From JAUCQB01 sp964586235 (GTDB taxonomy: Bacteria; Planctomycetota; Phycisphaerae; UBA1845; PWPN01), in the NCBI GenBank assembly GCA_964586235.1, contig CAZPIO010000008.1:1-64000 (forward strand): DNA of 64,000 nucleotides. Direction: 5' to 3'. Below are positions 1 through 9,776 of the stretch, one piece after another. The position numbers and the translations under genes were made by a program. The number at the start of each line of letters is the position of its first letter. The stretch's first letter is position 1. Below the pieces are notes generated by a model. The model saw nothing but the letters and a program-made list of their open reading frames with translations. It was not told where the DNA came from and made no database searches.

Positions 1-2
1 AC

Positions 3-1223
3 GCTTTCCTGCCCGCCGGTGATCAGGCTGACAAGGTGCTCGTCGTGGACAACGATGGCCTGCACGGCGTCCAAGAACGAAGCGGCTCCGTCCGTTTGGC
101 CGCAGGCAAGCACCCGATTGAGGTGAGGTATTTCGAGAAAACCGGTGGTCAGGTGATTGAGGTTCGCTACGAGGGGCCGGGAATCGCCAAACAGCCGGTT
201 CCCGACGGCGTGCTCTTCCGCCGAAGCGATCCGGGCACATCCGGCACCAACTACGCCTACTACCACGGCACGTGGGACACTCTCCCCGAGTTCGACTCAC
301 TCACGCCGGTCAAGACGGGCACGCTGAGCAACTTCAGCCTGAGCCCGGCCGAGCGGGGCGATTACTTTGGCTTCAAGTACACCGCGTACGTCCAGGTTCC
401 GGTCGACGGCGTCTACACCTTCTACACAACCTCCGACGATGGCAGCCGACTGTACATTGGCGGGGCGGATTTCGGCCCCCGTCACACCCTGCCCGGCGGT
501 ACGACCGTGGCGCCAGGCCAAAGCATAACCTTCTCGTTCAACGTCACCGCCCCCTCCACGCCCGGCCGCTATGATCTGTACTACGATATGGTACACGACC
601 TGGTGACGTGGTTCCGCTGGGCCAACAATATCGAGGGCAAGAAGGAGATCATCGTCGCCAACAGCGTGAACGAGGTGGACACCGACGGCGACGGACTGCC
701 CGACGTCTGGGAACAGGCCAACGGCCTGCTCTATTGGCACCCCGACGATGGCCGCTTCGCTGAGGCCGGCGACCCCAACCCGCCCGATGGGGCCTCTCGC
801 GTCCAGAAGAACTCGCTGCTCTCCTGGACGGCAGGCGCAGGATCAACATCCCACCGGATTCATTTCGGCCAGGTCAATCCGCCGCCACTGGCGGCCCAGC
901 AATCGGCCACGACCTGGGACCCGAAGCCTCTGGCCTATAACCGCACCTACTACTGGCGAGTCGATGAGGTCACCACGTTCGGCGCCGTCTCGGGGCCCGT
1001 TTGGGCGTTCGCCACTCGACCCTTGCCGGGCGACTTCGATCTGGATGGGGACGTCGATATGGAGGACTTCGGGCACTTGCAGAGGTGCTTCAGCGGCTCC
1101 GGAGAACCGGGCGGACCGGACTGCGGAGATGCGGACATTGATGACGACGGCGACGTGGACCCGGCGGATTTCGCTGAGTTCAACAACTGCCTGGCCGGCA
1201 CCGACCAGCCTCCCGAATGCTGA
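3..1223 (+). CDS. PA14 / dockerin-type secreted protein, 3' part only
   Basis: The frame is open to the left edge of the window, so this is the C-terminal 406 residues of a larger protein. It begins inside one PA14-like domain (DNDGLHG, then EVRYF). A second PA14 copy follows at about residues 85-170, with the diagnostic TSDDGSRLYIGG. A calcium-type DTDGDGLPDVWE segment comes next, then a fibronectin-like stretch. The C-terminus holds two EF-hand-like calcium loops, GDFDLDGDVDMEDF and ADIDDDGDVDPADF, spaced as in the type I dockerin-like tails common in Planctomycetota. PA14 domains bind carbohydrate. The role is inferred to be a cell-surface or secreted glycan-binding or glycan-hydrolysing protein; any catalytic part would lie outside the window. 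It converges on the sulfatase gene. Confidence 0.8.
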   Translation, partial: AFLPAGDQADKVLVVDNDGLHGVQERSGSVRLAAGKHPIEVRYFEKTGGQVIEVRYEGPGIAKQPVPDGVLFRRSDPGTSGTNYAYYHGTWDTLPEFDSLTPVKTGTLSNFSLSPAERGDYFGFKYTAYVQVPVDGVYTFYTTSDDGSRLYIGGADFGPRHTLPGGTTVAPGQSITFSFNVTAPSTPGRYDLYYDMVHDLVTWFRWANNIEGKKEIIVANSVNEVDTDGDGLPDVWEQANGLLYWHPDDGRFAEAGDPNPPDGASRVQKNSLLSWTAGAGSTSHRIHFGQVNPPPLAAQQSATTWDPKPLAYNRTYYWRVDEVTTFGAVSGPVWAFATRPLPGDFDLDGDVDMEDFGHLQRCFSGSGEPGGPDCGDADIDDDGDVDPADFAEFNNCLAGTDQPPEC

Positions 1224-1330
1224 GCGGGCGCCTCCCATGCCGAGAAAACAGGATCTCCAGACGTGCGGGGATCGCCATTGTAGACCCGCCCCGCCGGGGA
1301 TTCACGACCACACATCTCGATGCCTCGATT

Positions 1331-2905
1331 TCACCGCCCGCCCGGCAGTGTCACGGTGTCCCCCGTTTTCTGCTGCCACCGGCGGATTCGTTCAGTCAGG
1401 CGAGCGATCACGTCCTCGTGCCGGCCGGAGTCGAACAGGTTCCGCGTCTCGCCGGGGTCCTCTCGGAGATTGAAGAGCTGGCTCTTGTCGGCGTCGCTCA
1501 GGCACAGCTTCCAGCCGTCCGGCGAGACCACCGTCCGAATCCGTGCCTGGCGTATCCGTTCAATCTCGGCCTTGGATGCGAGCTTGCTGCCACCCTCAAC
1601 GACGTGCACACCCGTGCCCGGATTCCACTCGATGAAGACATGATCTTCGGCCGCTTTCCCGCCTCGCATCAGCGAGACGAGACTCTGACCCGCAAGGCGG
1701 TCGGGAATACTCACGCCCATCAGTTCCAGCAGCGTCGGGACCAGGTCGATATGGCTGACCGGAGCGGTAATCATCCGCTGTTGCCGGCCCAGCGCGGGAA
1801 CACGCATCAACCAGGGCACTTTAGCCGACTCCTCGTACATGACCGTCTTGGTGACCAGCTTGTGGGAACCCATCATGTCGCCGTGATCACTGGTGAAAAC
1901 GACGATCGTCCTGTCGGCGAGCCCCAGTTCGTCAAGCGTCTTGAGAATCTGGCCGACGCTGCGGTCCACCTGGGTCACCAGGCCCCAGTACTTGCGTGTC
2001 AGCTCCCTGAAAGCGGCTTCATCCCGGCCGTACACCTGCGCACAGTGCTCGCGCATGAGCCGGTAGCGCAGCGGCTCGTTCTCTTCCAGCGGGTCGGCGA
2101 AGTTGGCGGGAAGGAACACCTCGTCAAGGCGGTGCTCGCGATCCAGCGGGCCAAAAAACGGCATGTGGGGCTCGAGGAAATTGACGTAGAGAATGAACGG
2201 CTCGCGGTGGTGTGCTAGCAGGAACTCGCATGCCTTGGTCTCCAGGAATTTCGGCTTGCAGTGCTCGATGGGCAGCCGACAGGCGAATTCACGGCCGAAA
2301 GTGCCGTCTTTCTGGTCCGGCTTGTAGCCTTTCGAGAGCAGGAAATGATGGTAGTCGCTGCGTTTGTCCCGATCGCGACCCGGCCCGTAGTACCGGGCAT
2401 AACTGTCCTCGACAGATACCATCTGCTCGAAGCCGTGCTGGGGGAAGATTTCGTCTCCCAGGTGCCACTTGCCCATATAGGCCGTGCGATATTGCCGATC
2501 GGCAACGAATTCGGGAAGGCAGCGGATCTCCTTGGCGAGCGGGACGTTATTGGTGGTACACCCGTTGGTGTGAGGCCACAGGCCGGTCATGACCGACGAG
2601 CGGGAAGGCGTGCAAACAGGCTGTGTCACATAGGCGTTCCTGAACACGATGCTTTCCGACGCCAGTTTGTCCAGATTCGGCGCGTGGATCTTCGTATTCC
2701 CGTAGGCCGCCATGGTGTCGGCCCGTTGCTCATCGGTCCAGATGAACAGCAGGTTGGGCCTGCTCGGGCTCTGTTCGGCCGCCCGCAGCGATGCGCTCAG
2801 CAGCGCCAGCAGGAGCACACCCGCCACTCGCCCGGCCGGTCGCATCGTACGCAACAAACACTCTCCGCCCAGGTCCCGTCTCATTTTCACTCTGATCGGC
2901 GTCAT
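1331..2905 (-). CDS. Secreted sulfatase (formylglycine type)
   Basis: A 524-aa arylsulfatase/N-sulfoglucosamine-sulfohydrolase-like enzyme that hydrolyses sulfate esters, probably on polysaccharides. The formylglycine site CTPSR is at about residue 98 (VCTPSRSSVMTG). Metal-binding segments LLFIWTDEQRADT and FTSDHGDMMGSH, and the KWHLGD motif, are all present. A hydrophobic N-terminus (VAGVLLLALLSASLRAA) is a signal peptide. The ATG at 2905 is chosen because GGAAAGGG lies about 7 nt upstream; ATGs at 2884 and 2845 are alternatives. It is the last gene of the leftward operon, 77 nt after the rhamnosidase. Cys must be converted to formylglycine, and no maturase is in the window. The length is normal for the family. 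Confidence 0.93.
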   Translation of the reverse strand: MTPIRVKMRRDLGGECLLRTMRPAGRVAGVLLLALLSASLRAAEQSPSRPNLLFIWTDEQRADTMAAYGNTKIHAPNLDKLASESIVFRNAYVTQPVCTPSRSSVMTGLWPHTNGCTTNNVPLAKEIRCLPEFVADRQYRTAYMGKWHLGDEIFPQHGFEQMVSVEDSYARYYGPGRDRDKRSDYHHFLLSKGYKPDQKDGTFGREFACRLPIEHCKPKFLETKACEFLLAHHREPFILYVNFLEPHMPFFGPLDREHRLDEVFLPANFADPLEENEPLRYRLMREHCAQVYGRDEAAFRELTRKYWGLVTQVDRSVGQILKTLDELGLADRTIVVFTSDHGDMMGSHKLVTKTVMYEESAKVPWLMRVPALGRQQRMITAPVSHIDLVPTLLELMGVSIPDRLAGQSLVSLMRGGKAAEDHVFIEWNPGTGVHVVEGGSKLASKAEIERIRQARIRTVVSPDGWKLCLSDADKSQLFNLREDPGETRNLFDSGRHEDVIARLTERIRRWQQKTGDTVTLPGGR

Positions 2906-2982
2906 TGAATTGCCCTTTCCGGCGAACAATCTGTGTGGCTGCTCTGGTTGTCAGCCTTGCCCGGCATCATCGGCCTGCCGCC

Positions 2983-5900
2983 TCACGGAGAAACAACCGC
3001 GAACTCGTACGAACCGGAGCCGATTTCGCAGATAACTGCTCCCCCCTCCTCGCGAACCCGATGCACACCTTCGGAGGCCTCGACCGGACGACCGCTCTCC
3101 TTGCCCCAGCCCACCTTGGCTGCCGGCAGGAAGACAGTCGCCCTGCTGCCGACCGGGACAACCACATTCAGGGTAAATCGCTTGTTCTCGGCACGCCACC
3201 TGCTGGCCACCAGGCCTCGAACGGATTCGTATTCGGCCGAGGCGGAGGCCAGATCGCCGACCGGAGTCGGTCGGAGGATGATGTGTCGGAAGCCTGGTTC
3301 GGCTGGATCGATGTTGATGCCGGCCAGGCCCTCAAAGAACCATCGTCCGACAGCGCCGAGCGCCGCGTGATTGCGGGAATTCATCTCGGGGCCCTTCTTG
3401 TCGGCATCCCAGAGTTCCCAGATCGTCGTGGCCCCCTGCTTGACCATGTACCCCCACGAGGGATACGTCGTCTGCACCGCCAGCCGGTAGGCGACTTCGT
3501 GCTGCCCGTACCGCGCCAGCACCGGCATGAGATAGGCCGTGCCCTGGAAACCTGTGGACAGATGGCCACCTCGCGATTCAATGTCCCGAACAACGTTCTG
3601 GACGACGGCCGTCGTTTCGGCAGGCGGCACGATCCCGAAGTACAAGGGCAGGACATTCGCGGTCTGCGTTGAGCCGTGGTACTGATGTGTCTGCTTGTCG
3701 AGATACGCCTGGTTGAATGCATCGGCAATCCGGCCGGCAAGATCGGCGTACTTGCGAGCATCATCGGTCTTGCCGATCACCGCAGCCGCCTTGGCCAGCA
3801 AGTTTGTCGAGTGATAATAGTACGCTGCGGCCATAGGCGGCTTAGGCGATTTGGCCGGGGCGATCCAGTCTCCGTAACCCTCACGCTGATACAGATGGTT
3901 CCTGCTGTGCCGCCCCATGAATTCGACCCAGCGAGCCATCGCCTCGTAGTTTTCCTCGAGAATCCGCTTGTCACCGGAAAACTGATACACCGTCCAGGGC
4001 ACAATGGTGATCGCGTCGCTCCAGCCGGGCGAACCGGCCCCACCGCCGAAAATGGCAGGGGCAATATCGGGGACGCCGCCGTCTTCGCCCTGCCCGTCGG
4101 TCAGGTCGCGCATCCACTTGGTGAAGAAGCGGGCCATGTGCATGTTCCAGCAGGCGGTTGGGGCCATGGCCACCGCATCGCCCGTCCAGCCCATCCGTTC
4201 GTCACGTTGCGGGCAATCGGTCCAGACGCTGTGCATGTTCGAGCGTTGGCCCCACATGACGTTCCGCCAGATCTGGTTGAGGAGCGGGTTCGAGCATTCG
4301 AATCTGCCCAAAGGAGCAGCGACTGAGTGGACCACGCGGAATACGAGCGAATCGGTCGTGGGTGTGCCCGGGTGGCCGGTAACCTCGCAGTAGCGGAAGC
4401 CGTGATAGGTGAATCTCGGTTCCCAGGTCTCCTGGCCGTCACCTTTGAGGATGTAGTAGTCCGTGGCTTCTGCCGCTCGCAGGTTGTCGCGGTAGATGTG
4501 GCCGTCCGGCCGTAGAATCTCGGCAAACCGGAGCCGGACGCACGTACCCCGGGGACCGAGGACGCTCAGTCGCACGTATCCAGCCGCGTTCTGGCCGAAG
4601 TCGAATACGTGTACCCCCGCAGCCGGCTCGGTGATCTGGACAGGCCGCAGTTCTTCGGTCACCCGTATGGGTTCACACTGCTCGGCGACGAGCCTGCCGT
4701 CCTGCGTGAGTTCCAGCGAGGGCGTCCAGTCGTTCGCGTCGAAGGCCGGCGTGGCCCAGCCGGGCATCTCCAACCTTGCATCGTAGGTCTCGCCGTGGAA
4801 GAACGTGTCCCGCGCGATCGGCGACGTGTGCGTGGCCCAGGTTCGATCGGTAACGATACGGTCGCGCGTGCCGTCGTCGTACTCGATCTCAAGTTGCAGG
4901 ATGAAGCGCAGCGGTCCTTGCGAGAATGGCGGCTTGCGGGTCCAGCCCAGATCGCCCGAGAACCAGCCGTTGCCCAGAATTGCCCCGACGGCGTTCTCGC
5001 CCTCGTGCAGGAGAGCGGTCACGTCGTACACCTGATACTGCACTCGCCTGTTGTAGTCCGTCCAGCCCGGAGCAAAGACGTCGTTGCCAACGCGATGGCC
5101 ATTGACGTGGAGCTCATAGAGACCGAGCCCGCTCGCGTAGGCACGAGCTCTCACAACCCGGCGCGTGAGCGCGAAGACCTTGCGAAGGCACACCGAGCGC
5201 GGCGGGCCGAAAGGATCCTGGATCTGCTTCCAGCGGTCGGCCTTGTCAGCGGGCAACACGACGGCATGCTTCCATGCCGATTGGTCGAAGTCCGGCTCCT
5301 GCCATTTCGTCTGCTCGGTGGTGCTCACCAGCCAATCGGCATCGGACGCGAGATCAGACAGTCGCCCGTCGGCGAACCGAATCCGCCAAGCCGCCCGCAG
5401 GCCACCGGGATCAACCGAGTTGACCACCTTGACGGCGATCACATTGAGGCCAGGCCGCAGTGCCGGCGTGATGTCGTACTCGCGCGGCATGTTCCAGTAG
5501 CGGCAGCCGCCGACGAATCCGCCGTTGACGTAGAGCTCAAACGCATTGTCGGCGTTGAGCTTCATGACGGCCGCCGCGATCTTCGTCGACGACGCGAGGT
5601 CGAACGAACGACGGAAGAAGGCGACCGGTGGGCCAGTAGAGGTGTCCGGGACCCAGATCCACTCGCCGAGACGCAGCCCCGCTCCCAGCCCTTTCGATTC
5701 GTCGGAAGCGATCCACCGGGCCGTCCAGTCGGTCGGCTTGAGCAGGCCCATCTCCCACCAGGCCGGCTCGCTGTACGCGGATACCTGGTTATCGCGGTCC
5801 CAGACCCGCACCTTCCAGTAAACCCGCCCCCCCGAGACCAACGGACTACCGTCGTAGACCACGTGAACGTTCTGGTCCGAGCTGACCTTGCCGCTGTCCC

Positions 5901-6159
5901 ACAGGTCACCCTGGTCACGGCTAAGTATCTGGCTGCTGCCGGCGACAAGGATCTGGTAGGCAATCTGCTTTTCATCCCGGCGATCTGCGTCGAGTCCCCA
6001 GGCCAGCCGAGGTTGAGCCACGTCGATCCCAAGCGGATTGACAGCGTACTCACAGTGGAGCTGTACAGGAGCAACCTTGGCCGTCGACGGAGCACTCAGT
6101 ATCCCCAGCACGGTCACAACGACCAGCATCGGAATTCTGCACGCAACCTTCGTGGACAT
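2983..6159 (-). CDS. Alpha-L-rhamnosidase, GH78
   Basis: A 1,058-aa secreted glycoside hydrolase of family 78, which removes terminal alpha-L-rhamnose by an inverting mechanism. The N-terminal beta-sandwich domains carry typical phrases (NPLGIDVAQPRLAW, ASGLGLYELHVNG, HGETYDAR). The (alpha/alpha)6 catalytic barrel has the signature DCPQRDERMGWTGDA near residue 653, which includes the general acid. The conserved TIWELWD segment lies near residue 913. A C-terminal beta-sandwich ends the protein. The ATG at 6159 is chosen because it begins a classical signal peptide (MLVVVTVLGILSAPSTA); the open frame extends further upstream without one. It lies 100 nt downstream of the oxidoreductase lipoprotein gene in the same operon. 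L-rhamnose release fits degradation of pectin-like or ulvan-like glycans. Confidence 0.95.
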   Translation of the reverse strand: MSTKVACRIPMLVVVTVLGILSAPSTAKVAPVQLHCEYAVNPLGIDVAQPRLAWGLDADRRDEKQIAYQILVAGSSQILSRDQGDLWDSGKVSSDQNVHVVYDGSPLVSGGRVYWKVRVWDRDNQVSAYSEPAWWEMGLLKPTDWTARWIASDESKGLGAGLRLGEWIWVPDTSTGPPVAFFRRSFDLASSTKIAAAVMKLNADNAFELYVNGGFVGGCRYWNMPREYDITPALRPGLNVIAVKVVNSVDPGGLRAAWRIRFADGRLSDLASDADWLVSTTEQTKWQEPDFDQSAWKHAVVLPADKADRWKQIQDPFGPPRSVCLRKVFALTRRVVRARAYASGLGLYELHVNGHRVGNDVFAPGWTDYNRRVQYQVYDVTALLHEGENAVGAILGNGWFSGDLGWTRKPPFSQGPLRFILQLEIEYDDGTRDRIVTDRTWATHTSPIARDTFFHGETYDARLEMPGWATPAFDANDWTPSLELTQDGRLVAEQCEPIRVTEELRPVQITEPAAGVHVFDFGQNAAGYVRLSVLGPRGTCVRLRFAEILRPDGHIYRDNLRAAEATDYYILKGDGQETWEPRFTYHGFRYCEVTGHPGTPTTDSLVFRVVHSVAAPLGRFECSNPLLNQIWRNVMWGQRSNMHSVWTDCPQRDERMGWTGDAVAMAPTACWNMHMARFFTKWMRDLTDGQGEDGGVPDIAPAIFGGGAGSPGWSDAITIVPWTVYQFSGDKRILEENYEAMARWVEFMGRHSRNHLYQREGYGDWIAPAKSPKPPMAAAYYYHSTNLLAKAAAVIGKTDDARKYADLAGRIADAFNQAYLDKQTHQYHGSTQTANVLPLYFGIVPPAETTAVVQNVVRDIESRGGHLSTGFQGTAYLMPVLARYGQHEVAYRLAVQTTYPSWGYMVKQGATTIWELWDADKKGPEMNSRNHAALGAVGRWFFEGLAGINIDPAEPGFRHIILRPTPVGDLASASAEYESVRGLVASRWRAENKRFTLNVVVPVGSRATVFLPAAKVGWGKESGRPVEASEGVHRVREEGGAVICEIGSGSYEFAVVSP

Positions 6160-6259
6160 GCTTGCCGACCGCCTATTCTGCCCAGTCACCCGGAGGTACT
6201 TCCATGTCAACGGAACTCCTGCTTGCGTCTGGAAGCAAGCATAAGCAGGATTCCGTAAT

Positions 6260-7720
6260 TCAGTCAGCGAGTCCCAACTCGACCAGACGGGCCCGATCAC
6301 CGAGATGGAATCCTGCTTTCAGCAGCCTCCGCTGAAGCTGTCTGACATCAATGGCCCGCGGCTCGATCCCGCTCCTGGCGGCCATGGCCGCCGCGGTGCC
6401 GCCTGCCTGGCCCATGTACATCACGCCCTCGCGGTTGCGCAGCAGTGTGTCCGGAATCCCGGAGGCACTCCGCCCCACCGCGATCAACCCGTCGGTCTTC
6501 TTGGGGATCATCACGCGGTAAGGTACGTCCGTCCACTCGACGCGTCCATGCTCGTTCATCCAGCGGAACGCTCGCGGTTCGCCGTAGCGATAGATGACGT
6601 CGTCGAAGCGCTTTCCCTCGCGGCAGTCCTGCATCGTCAGCGTGTACTGGCCCTCGATGCACGGCCCGCCACGGCAGCCCAGATACGGAGCGATGAAAAG
6701 CAAGTAGGCGTCTTCGCACCCGGGAACGGTCTTGCGACAGTGCTGGACGAATTCGAATACGTACATCCGGACGCCCGCTTCGAGCAGGGAGATGTGCTCG
6801 GCATTGCCCGCGTCGACCTTTGGGTGCGGGCGAACGAGCTGAGCCTTGACTCCCCTGATATGTCGCTCGGGACCAATCTCGACCAGACCACCGCAGCCCA
6901 CCTGCGCCAGGCCGTCGATGTCCTTCTTCGCTCCAAATTCGGAAGCGTCCACGCCCTTGAATCTGGCAGGATCAATACCCGCGACGATAGCCCAAATGCC
7001 CATGCCCGTGGGCGAGTGATGATCGAGCTCATAGGTCTCAGCCTTGGGCTGGAGAATGGGCGTGCCCGCCCGGCGGGCCACATCGGCCTCACCAGTGGCG
7101 TCGATGACCACCTTGGCCTTGACCGCCTGACGGCCGGACTTGTTCTCGACGAACACCCCACAGACCCGGTTGCCTTCCATGATCGGGTCCGCCACGTAAG
7201 CGGACAGCATGAGCGTGACGCCCGCCTCTTTGAGCATCTTCAGGGCGACATAGGCGCACTTGTTGGAGTCGGCCAGGAATCGTTCGGGCGCAGCCGGCCC
7301 CAGGGCAAAGTACTCCCGGCCGAACTCCTTCGGCAGCCCGGTCAGACCGCCTTTCACCGGATCACCCGCGGGGCCGCTGGCCGGGGCATCGCCGTGCTCG
7401 GCGATCGGTCCCTGCTGAGACATCATGCCCGGCCCGAAACTCCCGCCGACATAGCCGAACCGGTCGATCAGCACGGTCCGTGCACCTTCGCGGGCCGAGG
7501 CCAGAGCCGCGAACACGCCGGAGATGCCTCCACCGGCCACAACAACGTCGACGTCGTAGGCGACGGGCACGTCCCGAACCGGCTCTTTCACGAAACTGAG
7601 AGTGGACCGACCGGTCGACGTGACACCCTGTAGGCCCTCGGTCTTCATCTGAACACAGCCGGACAGCAGAACACCCAGTACCGGCAACAACACAAGCCTG
7701 CAGGCAGTTGCTCTTGGCAT
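6260..7720 (-). CDS. FAD-dependent oxidoreductase, predicted lipoprotein
   Basis: A 486-aa protein of the FAD_oxidored (pfam12831-like) group. A dinucleotide-binding motif VVVAGGGISGVFAALASAREG near residue 58 is followed by VLIDRFGYVGG. A second FAD-contact segment is VVIDATGEADVARRAG. The C-terminal GLIAVGRSASG and QAGGTAAAMAA match the FAD-binding end of the family. The N-terminus MPRATACRLVLLPVLGVLLSGC has a lipobox (LLSGC, Cys22), so the enzyme appears exported and lipid-anchored, which is unusual for an FAD enzyme. The ATG at 7720 has GGAG 8 nt upstream. It lies between the PHP-domain gene and the rhamnosidase. The substrate is unknown; many planctomycete homologues sit in sugar-catabolic clusters. 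Confidence 0.85.
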   Translation of the reverse strand: MPRATACRLVLLPVLGVLLSGCVQMKTEGLQGVTSTGRSTLSFVKEPVRDVPVAYDVDVVVAGGGISGVFAALASAREGARTVLIDRFGYVGGSFGPGMMSQQGPIAEHGDAPASGPAGDPVKGGLTGLPKEFGREYFALGPAAPERFLADSNKCAYVALKMLKEAGVTLMLSAYVADPIMEGNRVCGVFVENKSGRQAVKAKVVIDATGEADVARRAGTPILQPKAETYELDHHSPTGMGIWAIVAGIDPARFKGVDASEFGAKKDIDGLAQVGCGGLVEIGPERHIRGVKAQLVRPHPKVDAGNAEHISLLEAGVRMYVFEFVQHCRKTVPGCEDAYLLFIAPYLGCRGGPCIEGQYTLTMQDCREGKRFDDVIYRYGEPRAFRWMNEHGRVEWTDVPYRVMIPKKTDGLIAVGRSASGIPDTLLRNREGVMYMGQAGGTAAAMAARSGIEPRAIDVRQLQRRLLKAGFHLGDRARLVELGLAD

Positions 7721-7775
7721 GATGATATCTCCATGTGGTAGCGACATCCGCTTGAGTACAAGCCGCAGCGACGCG

Positions 7776-9359
7776 TTACGGCGGCGAGTTTCTTACCCAG
7801 ATGGGGCTCGAAATAGCCAAATCCCCGTTGGTCTGCGCGACGCGTGCATAGTACCAGTCCTCCTTCGAGCCCTCGTCCGGCCCGTCGGTGAACTCAAGTC
7901 GGCCCGCATAGTGGGGCGCGAAAACCAGCCGCTGGAGCACAATCGATTCACTGGTAAACGGGCCGGTAAACTCGAGGGTGTTCTCCAAGGACAGATCCTT
8001 GAGGTTCTTCTCTATCTTCATGGCGACAGGCCGGGTCATCGTGCACTTGAGAACGGCTTCCGGGCCGCCTTCGATTCTCAGGACCACGCTGTTGTTGACC
8101 AGATCGCCGAGCGGTTCCTTGCGCGAGGTGTAGGAGCGGACCCGATACGACTTCTCCGACAGCTTCTCCACCCTGTTGCGCCGATCCTCGTCGAACGGGC
8201 CGGCGCGGAAACAACCATGGGCCTCGACGATTCGACCGCCGGTGACCTCCAATTCGAAATCCCAGTCACAGACGCGGGCCATCGCCAGGTCACCCCAGGG
8301 TCCCCAGCCGAACTCGACGCGGCACAGAACCGGCGATGACCAGGGCAGAGGGCGGATATCGGCGTCCGCGGGGAAAGCCCGGGCGGCCACACGGCCGTTC
8401 TTGATCAACTCTATTGAGGCAATCTCATCCCACCCGCTCGCCGTGACCGTGACCTGCCGCTGCGGCGTCGCTGGCAGGATCTCACCCATCCAGTGGCCGT
8501 TGATGCGAAAGTCCAGGGTGATGCGATCGCCGGTGACCGCGAATGACCTCCGGGCACGCAGCGCTTCAAAAACACCCTCTCTCGTCAACTGGTCTGCGTA
8601 GAGGCCAACCAGCCCTTCACGATAGGCACCAGGATAACCACTATGATTGTCCGTGCTGGCCACAACGCCAACGTGTGCGCCCCGGGTCAGCAGCGCCCGC
8701 AGGGTCCTCGGCGTCCACCGTCCGCCGTTGCTGTGGCGAACGTAGTCGAACGGCCCGCGGTCGGTCTCGGCCAAACCATGCTCCGAGAAGAACTCCACTA
8801 CCGGCGAAACGCCCTCGTCCAGGAACTCGAACGCCGCCCCACGCCACTGCGAACTGTAAGCCGGATGGTGCGGGATGAGCAAGGCACCCTTCTCTCGGGC
8901 AAAGCCCTGGATCTTGGATATGTGATCGAAATACTCCAGCGGCGTGTCGGCGTCCGAAGGGTATATCAGACACAGGTCTCCGAACGTGCTGGAATGCCAC
9001 TCGTAAGCCACGAAGGGAACGAACCGCCCCGGCTTGTAGCGATCCTTGGCCATCCGCCGGACCTCGTCCCAGTGTTCGCGCGTGACCGCAAAGCCGTTCA
9101 CCCATTTCTGGTGCTTATTCTCGGGCATGATGGGCATGTCGTGCCAGTGACCGTGGGCGGTGAAAGCGAAGAAATCCAGGCGGCTCTCAGCGATGTCGTA
9201 GCTGCGCTGCAGTGAGCCCTTACCGTATCCGACCGCGTTGTGGTTGTGAATGTCGCCCCAATAGAGCTGACGCGACTGCCCCCACGATTGCCCGATGTTC
9301 GCGGATGAAATGACAAGCACCACGGCCGGCCAAACCATGCTTCGTCGCAATGGAATCAT
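7776..9359 (-). CDS. Secreted DUF3604 / PHP-domain metal hydrolase
   Basis: A 527-aa protein with a signal peptide (VWPAVVLVISSANIGQSWGQ), then a PHP-type metal-binding domain. GDIHNHNAVGYG gives the first His pair, followed by FTAHGHWHD, HHPAYSSQWRG and ASTDNHSGYPG, the ordered metal-ligand motifs of PHP/DUF3604 proteins. The C-terminal 200 residues form beta-rich segments typical of this group. PHP domains are phosphoesterases or related metal hydrolases; the substrate here cannot be read from sequence. The start ATG at 9359 has GAGG about 7 nt upstream. It is the first gene of the four-gene leftward operon, and a sigma70-like promoter is visible upstream at 9475-9503. Confidence 0.85.
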   Translation of the reverse strand: MIPLRRSMVWPAVVLVISSANIGQSWGQSRQLYWGDIHNHNAVGYGKGSLQRSYDIAESRLDFFAFTAHGHWHDMPIMPENKHQKWVNGFAVTREHWDEVRRMAKDRYKPGRFVPFVAYEWHSSTFGDLCLIYPSDADTPLEYFDHISKIQGFAREKGALLIPHHPAYSSQWRGAAFEFLDEGVSPVVEFFSEHGLAETDRGPFDYVRHSNGGRWTPRTLRALLTRGAHVGVVASTDNHSGYPGAYREGLVGLYADQLTREGVFEALRARRSFAVTGDRITLDFRINGHWMGEILPATPQRQVTVTASGWDEIASIELIKNGRVAARAFPADADIRPLPWSSPVLCRVEFGWGPWGDLAMARVCDWDFELEVTGGRIVEAHGCFRAGPFDEDRRNRVEKLSEKSYRVRSYTSRKEPLGDLVNNSVVLRIEGGPEAVLKCTMTRPVAMKIEKNLKDLSLENTLEFTGPFTSESIVLQRLVFAPHYAGRLEFTDGPDEGSKEDWYYARVAQTNGDLAISSPIWVRNSPP

Positions 9360-9776
9360 GCGGAGCCTCGCCTGTTGCGGACTACGATGCCTTGTGTCAT
9401 AATCATGGCCGGATCAGGTCGCCAAGGGAGAGAAGTCTCCTCTTGACAAGCCGGATCCGATGTTGCTCGCGGTCATTATACCGGGAAGAGAACCGCTTGT
9501 CCGGCGAAACGCCGGCGAAGACCCGGAACAGGCCAGAGCCCATGGCGATCCCTTCCTCTCCAATTGCCCCCGGGGAGAGGGGTGGCGGAATCGACGCATC
9601 CCCGTTGCACCGCACAGCCTCGTTGCCGAGGCAATCAGATGACGTGACGATGTGGCCGGCGCTCGCGCTGCCCATCTCGCGACGTGGAAGGTGTGCGCCG
9701 CAGGCTGTTCACCGGTTTCATCAACGGCCGCGTTGGCCCATCGGCGATCATTTTTGGAGAAAACTGGGAGACCATC
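9360..9776. other. Divergent intergenic region, 417 bp
   Basis: No supported gene lies between the leftward PHP-domain operon and the rightward glycan operon. The only recognised signal is the minus-strand promoter candidate at 9475-9503. A TTGACA on the plus strand (9443-9448) lacks a -10 box at proper spacing. Rightward promoters must lie here, but none stands out. Confidence 0.6.
9475..9503 (-). promoter_or_regulatory. Candidate sigma70-type promoter for the PHP-rhamnosidase-sulfatase operon
   Basis: On the minus strand CGGACA (9498-9503) is followed by a 17-nt spacer and a perfect TATAAT (9475-9480). It sits about 116 nt upstream of the first ATG of the leftward operon, within an otherwise non-coding divergent region. 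The -35 box matches the consensus at four of six positions. Confidence 0.45.

Noticed and set aside
4609..6258. 549-aa open frame on the plus strand, antisense to the rhamnosidase
   Set aside because: Composition is that of a high-GC shadow frame, with no recognisable domain, signal or RBS, while the opposite strand encodes a clear GH78 enzyme.
9443..9448. TTGACA as a plus-strand -35 box for the large glycan operon
   Set aside because: No -10 box lies 15-19 nt downstream; the only TATAAT nearby reads on the minus strand.
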